Shown here: positions 8,171-15,140 of the stretch, one piece after another
How the letters are laid out: each line of letters opens with the position of its first letter
Numbering within the stretch: the stretch's first letter is position 1
DNA from: an uncultured Prevotellaceae bacterium
GTDB taxonomy: Bacteria > Bacteroidota > Bacteroidia > Bacteroidales > Bacteroidaceae
NCBI GenBank assembly: GCA_900557555.1
Contig: USTH01000017.1
Location: 1-29,806, forward strand
DNA length: 29,806 nt
Direction of reading: 5' to 3'
Position numbers and translations under genes: made by a program
Notes under the pieces: model-generated
Told to the model about the DNA's origin: nothing
Databases searched by the model: none
The model's input: the letters and a program-made list of their open reading frames with translations, nothing else

Positions 8171-8731
8171 TTAGTTTGGGGTGGTCTGTTTTACGCCGAG
8201 GGCGGGGAAGATTTCTTGTGGTGTGCAGATGACGGTAAACAGCTTTAGGTCAGAGTCGTGACGCAGAAAGTGCTGGCTGTGGCACAGATGCACCCATTCG
8301 ATGAGGTGGTCGTAGAAATTGTTGTAGTTGAGAATGACTATGGGCTTGTCGAACAGCCCGAGTTGCTTTTGGGTGAGAGTCTCAAAGAGTTCCTCCATGG
8401 TGCCGTAACCTCCGGGCAAAACCAGAATGGCATCGCAGAGGTCCCTGAACTTTTGTTTGCGCTCTGCCATGTCGTTTGCCACAATGACTTCGTCAAGACC
8501 GTCCTGTAGCCAGCCACGATCTATCATCCATTGGGGAATGATGCCGGTAACTTTGCCTCCCGCCTGTTGGCATCCCGTGTTGGCTGCCCCCATAAGGCCT
8601 TCACTCCCGGCTCCTGTTATTACACTCCAACCGTTAAGGGCACAGAGCTGTCCTACGGTGTGTGCGAGCTGCTTGTAGTGCTCGTCAATGTCTTGGCTTG
8701 ATGCGCAATATATGCACAGTGATTTGCTCAT
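8171..8731 (-). CDS. LOG family / TIGR00730 Rossmann-fold protein, 186 aa
   Basis: Member of the LOG family, enzymes that hydrolyse nucleoside 5'-monophosphates to free base and ribose 5-phosphate (cytokinin riboside 5'-monophosphate phosphoribohydrolases in plants and some bacteria). The family signature PGGYGTMEE is at residues 106-114, with the conserved upstream R91 (MAERKQ). The N-terminal Rossmann elements are CIYCASSQ and VITGAGSEGLMGAANTG. Bacterial substrates are often unclear; an AMP or other nucleotide hydrolase role is possible, and cytokinin production should not be assumed. It is the first gene of the minus-strand group. A palindromic repeat element ends only about 16 bp upstream of its ATG, so its promoter must lie in or beyond that element. 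Confidence 0.92.
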   Translation of the reverse strand: MSKSLCIYCASSQDIDEHYKQLAHTVGQLCALNGWSVITGAGSEGLMGAANTGCQQAGGKVTGIIPQWMIDRGWLQDGLDEVIVANDMAERKQKFRDLCDAILVLPGGYGTMEELFETLTQKQLGLFDKPIVILNYNNFYDHLIEWVHLCHSQHFLRHDSDLKLFTVICTPQEIFPALGVKQTTPN

Positions 8732-8747
8732 TGCTTGTGTGTTTTTT

Positions 8748-8930
8748 GATCTAAATCGGTCATTAGGTCAAGAAATGACATTTTTCTTCTTATTGCCTTT
8801 TGCTTTTTATAAGGCGCATGGTGCTTGTTCTTAGCTCAAAATAGCCCGCTATTATTCCCTGAAACAACAAGCAGCATCTGCTCTCCTGAAAAATCAAAAT
8901 ACAATAAGTCTTAACGACCGAATTGGGTTT
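8748..8930 (+). repeat. Palindromic repeat element, copy 1 (~183 bp)
   Basis: Non-coding element that is a long imperfect inverted repeat and recurs in inverted orientation at 29461-29645. The outer arms are AATCGGTCATTAGGTC at 8754 against the complement of GACTTAACGACCGAATT-like sequence at the other end. Inner paired blocks are CTTATTG (8789-8795) with CAATAAG (8902-8908) and TGCTTGTT (8822-8829) with AACAAGCA (8866-8873). A central dyad AATAGC-CC-GCTATT sits at 8840-8853. The left outermost bases have diverged from copy 2. It contains no ORF of note. It resembles a MITE or REP-like element in architecture; mobility is inferred, not shown. Confidence 0.8.
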
Positions 8931-8972
8931 AACGGCAGGTGTCTCTTCTGTCGGGACGGGACACCTGCCGTT
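8931..8972. repeat. Perfect 13-bp inverted repeat, possible metK terminator
   Basis: AACGGCAGGTGTC (8931-8943) pairs perfectly with GACACCTGCCGTT (8960-8972) around a 16-nt loop. It directly abuts copy 1 of the palindromic element and lies 77-118 nt past the metK stop on the minus strand. The GC-rich stem would halt polymerase, but neither side carries a clear T-run, so it may be an RNA-stabilising 3' hairpin or a protein site rather than a canonical intrinsic terminator. A smaller hairpin (AGCCG/CGGCT) lies near 9005-9021, between it and metK. Confidence 0.6.
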
Positions 8973-9048
8973 GTGATTTGTATGTGCTGCAGTAGAGGCC
9001 TTACAGCCGGTTCCGCACGGCTCAATGGTGTTGAGAACGGAAAGGCGG

Positions 9049-10347
9049 CTACAGATTGAAAGCCTGCTTTACCTTATCAACATAGTCAAGCTTTTCCCAT
9101 GTGAAGAGTTCCACCTCCATTTGCTTGTCGCCTTGTATGCTGTTCTTGAAATTTTTGGTCACCACTTGAGGTGTGCGTCCGAGGTGTCCGTAGGCGGCAG
9201 TCTCTTCATAGATGGGTTGTCTTAGTTTGAATGTTTTCTCAATAGCGTATGGGCGGAGATCCCATAGTTGGGCTATCTTTTGTGCTATTTCACCATCGCT
9301 GATGTTGACGTGGCTGCGACCATAGGTGTTGACATAGATGTTGATAGGCTCTGCTACACCGATAGCGTAACTGAGTTCCACCAGCATTTCGTCTGCAACT
9401 CCTGCTGCCACCATGTTTTTTGCTATGTGGCGTGCTGCGTAGGCTGCGGAGCGGTCTACCTTGCTGGGGTCTTTGCCAGAGAAAGCTCCACCACCGTGGG
9501 CTCCCTTGCCTCCGTAGGTATCAACGATTATCTTGCGCCCGGTAAGGCCCGTGTCGCCGTGGGGGCCACCTATGACGAACTTGCCTGTTGGATTGACGAA
9601 GAATTTTATCTTGTTGTCGAAGAGAGCCTTGATGTTTGCGCTGTGGATATTGGCTATAACACGGGGCATAAGAATTTCCTTGATGTCACGGGCGATGACC
9701 TCTACCATTTGGGCATCTGCTTTGTCTTGAGCCTCTTTGCCTGGCTGTTGTGGTAGAATGAATTCGTCGTGTTGAGTAGAAACCACAATGGTGTCGATGC
9801 GCATTGGGATGCCCTCGTCGCTGTATTCAACGGTTACCTGACTCTTCGCATCGGGACGGAGGTATGTCATCAGTTTGCCTTCGTGGCGTATGGCCGCCAG
9901 CTCTTCCAGAATTGCGTGAGCAAGATAGAGGGGCAACGGCATGTAGGTCTCTGTTTCGTTGTTGGCATACCCGAACATCATGCCTTGGTCGCCAGCTCCT
10001 TGGGCGTAAGGGTCGGTCTCTCCTCTTTCTACGCCACGGTTGATGTCGGCGCTTTGGGAGTGGAGGGCATTCAGAATGCCACAACTGCCAGCATCAAACA
10101 TGTATTCGGCTTTTGTGTATCCGATTTTGCGGATAGTTTCTCTCACTACGTCGTGCAGGTCGAGCACGGCGTGGGTCTTTATTTCGCCTGCCACCATTAC
10201 TTGGCCTGTGGTTACAAGGGTTTCACAAGCCACTTTTGATTGTGGGTCATAGGCGAGGAGCTGATCAAGCACGGCATCGCTGATTTGGTCGGCCACTTTG
10301 TCGGGGTGGCCTTCTGAAACTGATTCTGATGTAAATAGATAACTCAT
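9049..10347 (-). CDS. metK: S-adenosylmethionine synthase, 432 aa
   Basis: Makes S-adenosylmethionine from methionine and ATP in the cytoplasm as a tetramer. The start is placed at the ATG at 10347, giving the universal N-terminus MSYLFTSESVSEGHPDKVADQISDAVLD; an upstream in-frame ATG at 10422 would add 25 non-homologous residues and runs into a dyad. Signature sites are GHPDK near the N-terminus, GAGDQGMMFGYA (ATP/Mg region), and the glycine-rich GGAFSGKDPSKVDRSAAYAAR P-loop-like signature. The length matches the Bacteroidetes form (about 430 aa), which is longer than the E. coli enzyme. It is monocistronic, divergent from the transporter gene, with a leader of about 180 nt containing a strong dyad. 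Confidence 0.97.
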   Translation of the reverse strand: MSYLFTSESVSEGHPDKVADQISDAVLDQLLAYDPQSKVACETLVTTGQVMVAGEIKTHAVLDLHDVVRETIRKIGYTKAEYMFDAGSCGILNALHSQSADINRGVERGETDPYAQGAGDQGMMFGYANNETETYMPLPLYLAHAILEELAAIRHEGKLMTYLRPDAKSQVTVEYSDEGIPMRIDTIVVSTQHDEFILPQQPGKEAQDKADAQMVEVIARDIKEILMPRVIANIHSANIKALFDNKIKFFVNPTGKFVIGGPHGDTGLTGRKIIVDTYGGKGAHGGGAFSGKDPSKVDRSAAYAARHIAKNMVAAGVADEMLVELSYAIGVAEPINIYVNTYGRSHVNISDGEIAQKIAQLWDLRPYAIEKTFKLRQPIYEETAAYGHLGRTPQVVTKNFKNSIQGDKQMEVELFTWEKLDYVDKVKQAFNL

Positions 10348-10420
10348 CTTGTATACTATAATTTTTAAGTTGTTTGCTAAAAGGAAGAGTATAGAAGTGA
10401 GGTATGTGTGGCATTCTGGC

Positions 10421-10483
10421 AAAATGCTCGGTTTTAAACAGACGTTGGCGCCAACTGTGTTTAAATACCGTTTTTAGCATTTT
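10421..10483. repeat. Large imperfect palindrome in the metK 5' leader
   Basis: A 63-bp dyad centred on the perfect 12-bp palindrome GTTGGCGCCAAC (10444-10455). Flanking pairs are TTTAAACA on one arm against its complement in TGTTTAAA on the other, CGG (10429-10431) with CCG (10468-10470), and AAAATGCT (10421-10428) with AGCATTTT (10476-10483), with a five-base bulge (TTTTT) on one side. It lies 74-136 nt before the metK ATG and downstream of the predicted metK promoter, so it would fold in the metK mRNA. A second small hairpin (GCATT/AATGC) at 10411-10427 overlaps one arm, so alternative structures are possible. Confidence 0.65.
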
Positions 10484-10535
10484 TTCAAGTGGTTGCAAGC
10501 AGCACAAATCTTTCCACCTCTAACTTTTCGAAATG

Positions 10536-10566
10536 CAAAGTTACGCAGTTTATTTATGTAGGCCAA
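10536..10566 (-). promoter_or_regulatory. Candidate metK promoter (TTGG-N19-TAACTTTG)
   Basis: On the minus strand, TAACTTTG (10543-10536) matches the Bacteroidetes -7 consensus and is preceded by TTGG (10566-10563) at 19-nt spacing, close to the -33 TTTG consensus. Transcription would start near 10529, giving metK a leader of about 180 nt. Confidence 0.6.
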
Positions 10567-10626
10567 GAATTTGGGGTGGTATTTTTTTTGTGGGTCGGAA
10601 ATCTGCTGTGTGAAATAAAAAAGTAC

Positions 10627-10634
10627 TACTTTTG
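10627..10634 (+). promoter_or_regulatory. Candidate -7 promoter element for the transporter gene
   Basis: TACTTTTG matches TAnnTTTG, 51 nt before the transporter ATG at 10685. The usual -33 position shows only a weak TGTG (10607-10610); a better TTTG at 10587 is too far upstream. Confidence 0.45.
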
Positions 10635-10684
10635 CGCCAGAGAGGAACAGGAAATCAATACATTATATAATTATAGAGGCAAAG

Positions 10685-12355
10685 ATGGATAGTCTTAATG
10701 CTTTGTTTCAACTGTCGGATAGTGTCAGTGCAGTTTTGCTTATTTCGGTTATCTGTGCGGCTGGAATTATATTGGGCAAACTTAAAGTCAAAGGCGTCAG
10801 TCTCGGTGTGACATTTGTGTTTTTTGCTGGCATAATGGCCGGTTACTGCGGTCTGCATGCCAATAGTGTCATGACGCAGTATGCCATGGACGCAGGTCTG
10901 GTCTTGTTTGTTTATTCGTTGGGCCTACAGGTGGGCCCTGGCTTTTTGAGCGCTTTCAGACATGGAGGGGCACAGTTGAATTTCATTGGGTTGGCAGTGG
11001 TGCTTGTGGGTACCTTGCTTGCTTTGGTCTGCTGTGCGTTGACCGATGTGAGTTTGCCAGATATGATGGGAGTGCTATGCGGAGCAACAACAAACACTCC
11101 GGCTTTGGGAGCTGCGCAGCAGGCTATGGCTCAAATAGGGATGGCAGACAAGGCAGCCTCGTTGTCTTTGGGTTGCGCCGTGACTTATCCGCTCGGCGTG
11201 GTAGGTGTGATACTTGCCTTTATGTTTCTTAGGGTTTTTGTGCGCCGGATTGGTAAAAATGGAGCGATGTCGCCCCCAACAGAGGCAGATGCCCCTTACA
11301 TTGTTTCGTTTCATGTGCGCAACGTGGCTGTATGTGGTAAAACGTTGCGGCAGGTGATGAGGTTGGCTAAGATAGAGTTTGTTGTATCGCGCCTTTGGCG
11401 TGAGGGTAAGGTTTTCTTACCTACTTCGGAGACTGTGCTTGAGGCCGATGACAGGATACTTGTGATTACCCACCGCAAGGATGTTGACTATCTTACGGTT
11501 TTTTTTGGTGAACGCGATGCTACCGATTGGAATCAGAAGGACGTGGACTGGGACAAGATAGATCGTCAGATAGTGTCGAAACGTGTTGTTATAACACGGC
11601 CAGAGATAAACGGCAAGAGGCTTGGCGCATTGCAGTTGCGCAACCGGTTTTCGGTTAATGTGAGCCGTGTCAATAGGGCGGGTCTTGATCTTGTGGCTAC
11701 ATCGGACCTTGTCTTGTGTATGGGCGACCGAATTACTGTGGTGGGAGAAGAAAAGGCAGTGGAACACGTGGCGGGACATCTTGGCAATGTTGTGGCCAAT
11801 CTTGACGAGCCTAATCTTGCGGCGATTTTTATCGGTATTGTGTTGGGGCTATTGTTGGGCGTCATTCCTTTTAGTATTCCCTCTATCGGGGTGCCTGTTA
11901 AGCTTGGCTTGGCGGGAGGTCCTATTGTGGTCGGAATACTGGTCGGAGCATATGGGCCGCGGTTCCATATGGTAACTTACACAACAAACAGCGCCAACCG
12001 CATGCTTCGAGCATTAGGGTTGTCGATATATCTTGCTTGCCTTGGCCTGACAGCGGGGCCACGTTTTTTTGATACGGTGGTAGGAGCCGATGGTTTGTTG
12101 TGGGTCGCTTTGGGATTTCTTGTTACGGTGTTGCCTGTGGTGCTGGTTGGGTATTGTGCCCTGAAGTTCACGAAACTTGAATTATCTTCGGTTGGAGGAC
12201 TGCTTTGCGGTAGCATGGCTAACCCCATGGCATTGGGGTATGTCAATGACACCTCGGATGCCAATAAGGCCTCTGTCGCTTACACAACCGTCTATCCGCT
12301 TTGTATGTTTGCAAGAGTTATTGTTGTGCAAGTTGTACTTCTCTGGAGCATGTAG
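10685..12355 (+). CDS. YidE/AspT-type putative transporter with two TrkA-C domains, 556 aa
   Basis: Integral membrane protein of the AspT/YidE/YbjL duplication family (aspartate:alanine exchanger type). Architecture: an N-terminal half with about five membrane segments (residues ~10-190, including LLISVICAAGIILG and LGVTFVFFAGIMAGYCG), two cytoplasmic RCK_C/TrkA-C domains (about 204-275 and 298-368), then a C-terminal half with five or six segments (about 378-556). The repeated family motifs are visible: GATTNTPALGAAQQA in the first half and GSMANPMALGYVND in the second, marking the internal duplication. AspT exchanges aspartate for alanine, but substrates of most YidE proteins are unknown. 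The start MDSLNALFQLSDSVSAVLL is 51 nt after a -7 box. Monocistronic, divergent from metK; the tRNA operon follows. Confidence 0.88.
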   Translation: MDSLNALFQLSDSVSAVLLISVICAAGIILGKLKVKGVSLGVTFVFFAGIMAGYCGLHANSVMTQYAMDAGLVLFVYSLGLQVGPGFLSAFRHGGAQLNFIGLAVVLVGTLLALVCCALTDVSLPDMMGVLCGATTNTPALGAAQQAMAQIGMADKAASLSLGCAVTYPLGVVGVILAFMFLRVFVRRIGKNGAMSPPTEADAPYIVSFHVRNVAVCGKTLRQVMRLAKIEFVVSRLWREGKVFLPTSETVLEADDRILVITHRKDVDYLTVFFGERDATDWNQKDVDWDKIDRQIVSKRVVITRPEINGKRLGALQLRNRFSVNVSRVNRAGLDLVATSDLVLCMGDRITVVGEEKAVEHVAGHLGNVVANLDEPNLAAIFIGIVLGLLLGVIPFSIPSIGVPVKLGLAGGPIVVGILVGAYGPRFHMVTYTTNSANRMLRALGLSIYLACLGLTAGPRFFDTVVGADGLLWVALGFLVTVLPVVLVGYCALKFTKLELSSVGGLLCGSMANPMALGYVNDTSDANKASVAYTTVYPLCMFARVIVVQVVLLWSM

Positions 12356-12404
12356 ACCACCCAAAAAACGAGGTAAAGAGTCTGATAGGTGGTTTGGAAA
12401 AGCT

Positions 12405-12420
12405 AAAAAGACGCCTTTTT
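12405..12420 (+). terminator. Weak hairpin after the transporter gene
   Basis: AAAAAG (12405-12410) pairs with CTTTTT (12415-12420) around a 4-nt loop and is followed by more T. A second pairing, ACCACC (12356-12361) with GGTGGT (12388-12393), lies between the stop codon and this hairpin. The AT-rich stem is weak, so terminator function is tentative. Confidence 0.35.
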
Positions 12421-12445
12421 TTGAAAAAAAATACTGAAAACCTGC

Positions 12446-12473
12446 TTGGAAACGAAAAATGTTATTACCTTTG
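12446..12473 (+). promoter_or_regulatory. Candidate promoter of the tRNA-tuf operon
   Basis: TACCTTTG (12466-12473) matches TAnnTTTG; TTGG at 12446-12449 could serve as the -33 element, with spacing slightly short at 16 nt. It lies 75 nt before the mature tRNA-Tyr, a sensible position for a tRNA operon leader that RNase P would remove. Confidence 0.55.
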
Positions 12474-12548
12474 CACTCGTTTCATTAGCCAAGCGCTGGT
12501 CTTGTGTCCCCTCGTGGCATGACGATGTGAGTGGTATTAATTGAAAAA

Positions 12549-12631
12549 GGGTGTTTTCCAGAGTGGCCAAATGGGGCAGACTGTAAATCTGCTGTCTTTC
12601 GACTTCGGTGGTTCGAATCCATCAGCACCCA
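12549..12631 (+). tRNA. tRNA-Tyr (GTA)
   Basis: An 83-nt class II tRNA with a long variable arm. Acceptor GGGTGTT (12549-12555) pairs with AGCACCC (12624-12630), allowing one G-T pair; the anticodon loop CTGTAAA carries GTA; the T arm GGTTCGAATCC is intact. The 3' CCA is not encoded. First of three tandem tRNAs ahead of tuf, an arrangement conserved in Bacteroidetes. Confidence 0.95.
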
Positions 12632-12696
12632 CATTCTGCGCTTGAAAACATTTCGGCGAGTCGTGTTTGTGCAGGAACGCTGTTTAGTGAAAGAAT

Positions 12697-12769
12697 GCGG
12701 AAGTAGCTCAGTTGATAGAGCACTAGCCTTCCAAGCTGGGGGTCGCGGGTTTGAGCCCCGTCTTCCGCT
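12697..12769 (+). tRNA. tRNA-Gly (TCC)
   Basis: A 73-nt cloverleaf. Acceptor GCGGAAG (12697-12703) pairs with CTTCCGC (12762-12768); D arm AGCTCAGTTGATAGAGC; anticodon loop CTTCCAA with TCC; T arm ending GGGTTTGAGCCCC. CCA is not encoded. Confidence 0.95.
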
Positions 12770-12794
12770 CAAAGTAAAAGAATCAAGCGCAGTT

Positions 12795-12866
<72 letters not shown>

Positions 12867-12891
12867 CAAAACAAAACGCGTGAGTTAGATT

Positions 12892-12933
12892 AGAGAGGTT
12901 GATTTGGTATAGAGAAGAGTTGCCTCTCTTTTT
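12892..12933 (+). terminator. Hairpin with T-run between tRNA-Thr and tuf
   Basis: AGAGAGG (12892-12898) pairs perfectly with CCTCTCT (12923-12929) around a 24-nt loop, and Ts continue to 12933. It could terminate a fraction of transcripts after the tRNAs or be a processing or attenuation site in the tuf leader, 37 nt before the tuf ATG. The long loop makes it a modest terminator. Confidence 0.45.
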
Positions 12934-12969
12934 AGTCAAGAAAATCTTAACATTAAATAAACCGAAATT

Positions 12970-14157
12970 ATGGCAAAAGAAACGTTCGTACGTACCAAAC
13001 CGCATGTTAACATTGGTACAATTGGTCACGTTGACCACGGTAAGACAACTCTTACTGCTGCTATCTCTAAGGTTCTTCATGAGAAGGGCTTCGGTAGCGA
13101 AGATGTAAAGTCTTTCGATCAGATTGACAACGCCCCTGAAGAAAAGGAGCGTGGTATCACTATCAACACTGCTCACATCGAGTATGAGACAGCTAAGCGT
13201 CACTATGCTCACGTAGACTGCCCGGGTCACGCCGACTACGTTAAGAACATGGTAACTGGTGCTGCCCAGATGGACGGTGCTATCATTGTAGTTGCTGCTA
13301 CTGATGGTCCTATGCCTCAGACTCGTGAACATATTCTTCTTGCTCGTCAGGTGAACGTACCTCGCCTTGTTGTATTCCTTAACAAGTGTGATATGGTTGA
13401 CGATGAAGAAATGCTTGAACTTGTAGAAATGGAAGTAAGAGAGCTTCTTGAGTCTTATGACTTCGAAGAGGATACTCCTATCATTCGTGGTTCTGCACTT
13501 GGTGCTCTTAACGGTGTTCCTGAATGGGAAGACAAGATTATGGAGCTTATGGACGCTTGTGACACTTGGATTCAGGAGCCTGTTCGTGACGTAGAAAAAC
13601 CTTTCCTTATGCCTGTTGAGGACGTGTTCTCTATCACTGGCCGTGGTACAGTTGCTACCGGTCGTGTAGAAACAGGTGTTGTTAAGGTAGGTGACGAAGT
13701 TCAGATTCTCGGTCTTGGTGAGGATAAGAAGTCAGTAGTAACTGGCGTTGAAATGTTCCGCAAGATTCTTGATCAGGGTGAAGCTGGTGACAACGTTGGT
13801 CTTCTTCTCCGTGGTATTGACAAGACAGAAATCAAGCGTGGTATGGTTATCACTCACCCGGGTGTAATTCAGCCTCACAAGAAATTTAAGGCTTCTATCT
13901 ATGTATTGAAGAAGGAAGAAGGTGGTCGTCACACTCCATTCGGAAATAAGTATCGTCCACAGTTCTATCTTCGTACAATGGACTGCACAGGTGAAATCTC
14001 TCTTCCAGAAGGAACTGATATGGTAATGCCTGGTGACAACGTTGAAATCACTGTAGAACTTATCTACGCTGTAGCTCTTAACGTTGGTCTCCGCTTCGCT
14101 ATCCGCGAAGGTGGTCGTACAGTAGGTTCTGGTCAGATTACCGAAATCATCGACTAA
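12970..14157 (+). CDS. tuf: Translation elongation factor Tu, 395 aa
   Basis: GTPase that delivers aminoacyl-tRNA to the ribosomal A site. Visible G motifs are GHVDHGKTT (residues 19-27), DCPGHADY (switch II region), NKCDMVDD and GSALGAL, followed by the two beta-barrel domains ending VGSGQITEIID. Length 395 matches Bacteroidetes EF-Tu. Start MAKETFVRTKPHVNIGTIGHVDHGKT. Codon use is strongly biased (GGT, CTT, CGT, GCT, GTA), much more than in the neighbouring transporter gene, as expected for one of the most abundant proteins. It lies between tRNA-Thr and tRNA-Trp. Confidence 0.98.
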   Translation: MAKETFVRTKPHVNIGTIGHVDHGKTTLTAAISKVLHEKGFGSEDVKSFDQIDNAPEEKERGITINTAHIEYETAKRHYAHVDCPGHADYVKNMVTGAAQMDGAIIVVAATDGPMPQTREHILLARQVNVPRLVVFLNKCDMVDDEEMLELVEMEVRELLESYDFEEDTPIIRGSALGALNGVPEWEDKIMELMDACDTWIQEPVRDVEKPFLMPVEDVFSITGRGTVATGRVETGVVKVGDEVQILGLGEDKKSVVTGVEMFRKILDQGEAGDNVGLLLRGIDKTEIKRGMVITHPGVIQPHKKFKASIYVLKKEEGGRHTPFGNKYRPQFYLRTMDCTGEISLPEGTDMVMPGDNVEITVELIYAVALNVGLRFAIREGGRTVGSGQITEIID

Positions 14158-14195
14158 TAAACGAAATTCGAAAGCAGTAGAATTTTTAATAGTTA

Positions 14196-14239
14196 ATAGA
14201 CCCCTTGCGTCTGACGCATAATCTTGCGCGGGGGTCTAT
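14196..14239 (+). terminator. Nested hairpin between tuf and tRNA-Trp
   Basis: ATAGACCCC (14196-14204) pairs perfectly with GGGGTCTAT (14231-14239), and the loop contains a second small stem TGCGT-CTG-ACGCA. It begins 38 nt after the tuf stop and ends 4 nt before mature tRNA-Trp. No T-run follows, so a processing or stabilising hairpin at the tuf 3' end is as likely as termination. Confidence 0.5.
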
Positions 14240-14243
14240 GTTT

Positions 14244-14316
14244 ACGGGAATAGCTCAGTTGGTAGAGCACTGGTCTCCAAAACCAGGTGTCGGGAGTTCG
14301 AGCCTCTCTTCCCGTG
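14244..14316 (+). tRNA. tRNA-Trp (CCA)
   Basis: A 73-nt cloverleaf. Acceptor ACGGGAA (14244-14250) pairs with TTCCCGT (14309-14315); D arm AGCTCAGTTGGTAGAGC; anticodon stem CTGGT/ACCAG with loop CTCCAAA, anticodon CCA. The 3' CCA is not encoded. It sits between tuf and secE, as is usual in Bacteroidetes and several other phyla. Confidence 0.95.
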
Positions 14317-14333
14317 CAAAAAAAATAAAGTAT

Positions 14334-14525
14334 ATGTTTAAGAAGTTAATCAAATACTGTAAAGGTTCTTATGAAGAATTAGCCCATAAGACAACCTGGC
14401 CTACTCGAAATGAGTTGACTCACAAGGCATTAATCGTATTATCTGCTTCCGTGATTATTGCCATTGTCGTGTTTGCTATGGATAAGTTGTTCGAGTTCGT
14501 AATGACAACAGTCTATCCTCATTAA
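14334..14525 (+). CDS. secE: Preprotein translocase subunit SecE, 63 aa
   Basis: Essential small subunit of the SecYEG channel. The start is the ATG at 14334, 17 nt after tRNA-Trp; the open frame upstream runs through the tRNA and is not coding. The protein begins MFKKLIKYCKGSYEELAHKTTWPTRNEL, with the conserved amphipathic helix and W-P-T/S-R motif, followed by one membrane span (about residues 33-53: ALIVLSASVIIAIVVFAMDKLF). This is the single-span SecE form common outside gamma-proteobacteria. nusG starts 22 nt downstream. Confidence 0.95.
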   Translation: MFKKLIKYCKGSYEELAHKTTWPTRNELTHKALIVLSASVIIAIVVFAMDKLFEFVMTTVYPH

Positions 14526-14547
14526 CTCTCTAAATAGTTATTGCGCT

Positions 14548-15081
14548 ATGGCTGATATGAAATGGTATGTGCTTCGTGCAATTACTGGCAAGGAGAGTAA
14601 AGTGAAGGAGTATATTGATGCTGCAATAAGCAACGGTACTCTGGGTGGATATGTTGCTCAGACCTTGGTGCCTACAGAAAAGGTGGTTCAAGTGCGTAAC
14701 GGTAAGCGCGTTGTCGCTGACCGCATTCTTTATTCTGGTTATGTGTATGTGCAAGCAGCCATGGTCGGAGAGATTTGCCACGCCCTTCGTAACGTCCCCA
14801 ATGTAGTGGGTATACTCGGTGGAATGGACAACCCTGCGCCAATAAGGCAAAGTGAAGTTGACAGGCTCATGGGAACCGCCGAGCCAGAAGAATTGGAGAT
14901 GGATTCTGATATCTCTTTTTTGGTTGGTGAGCAGGTTAAGGTTACCGATGGACCGTTTACTTCTTTCAACGGTATTATCAATGAGGTTAATGCCGAAAGG
15001 AAGAAACTTACGGTTCTGGTCAAGGTTTTTGGTCGCGAAACGGCTTTGAATCTTGGTTTTGGACAAGTTGAGAAACTTTAG
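14548..15081 (+). CDS. nusG: Transcription termination/antitermination factor NusG, 177 aa
   Basis: Binds the RNA polymerase clamp and couples transcription with Rho or ribosomes. NGN domain at about residues 5-110 (KWYVLRAITGKESKVKEYID, YSGYVYVQAAM, RNVPNVVGILGG) and KOW domain at about 122-177 (VGEQVKVTDGPFTSFNGIINEV ... KVFGRETALNLGFGQVEKL). Length is normal. It lies between secE and rplK, the standard order, with a gap of 59 nt before rplK. Confidence 0.96.
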   Translation: MADMKWYVLRAITGKESKVKEYIDAAISNGTLGGYVAQTLVPTEKVVQVRNGKRVVADRILYSGYVYVQAAMVGEICHALRNVPNVVGILGGMDNPAPIRQSEVDRLMGTAEPEELEMDSDISFLVGEQVKVTDGPFTSFNGIINEVNAERKKLTVLVKVFGRETALNLGFGQVEKL

Positions 15082-15140
15082 TGTTGTAGTGTTACGGACG
15101 GCATTAGAGAATCTCGGAATATTTAAAAACTATAAAAACA

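Noticed and set aside
8171..8731. Cytokinin biosynthesis as the role of the LOG-family gene
   Set aside because: The PGGxGTxxE signature defines the fold and likely nucleotide hydrolysis, but nothing in the context, such as an isopentenyltransferase, supports cytokinin production.
10348..10535. A known SAM riboswitch in the metK leader
   Set aside because: I could not match the leader to a SAM riboswitch consensus by eye; it is kept only as an unexplained structured leader.
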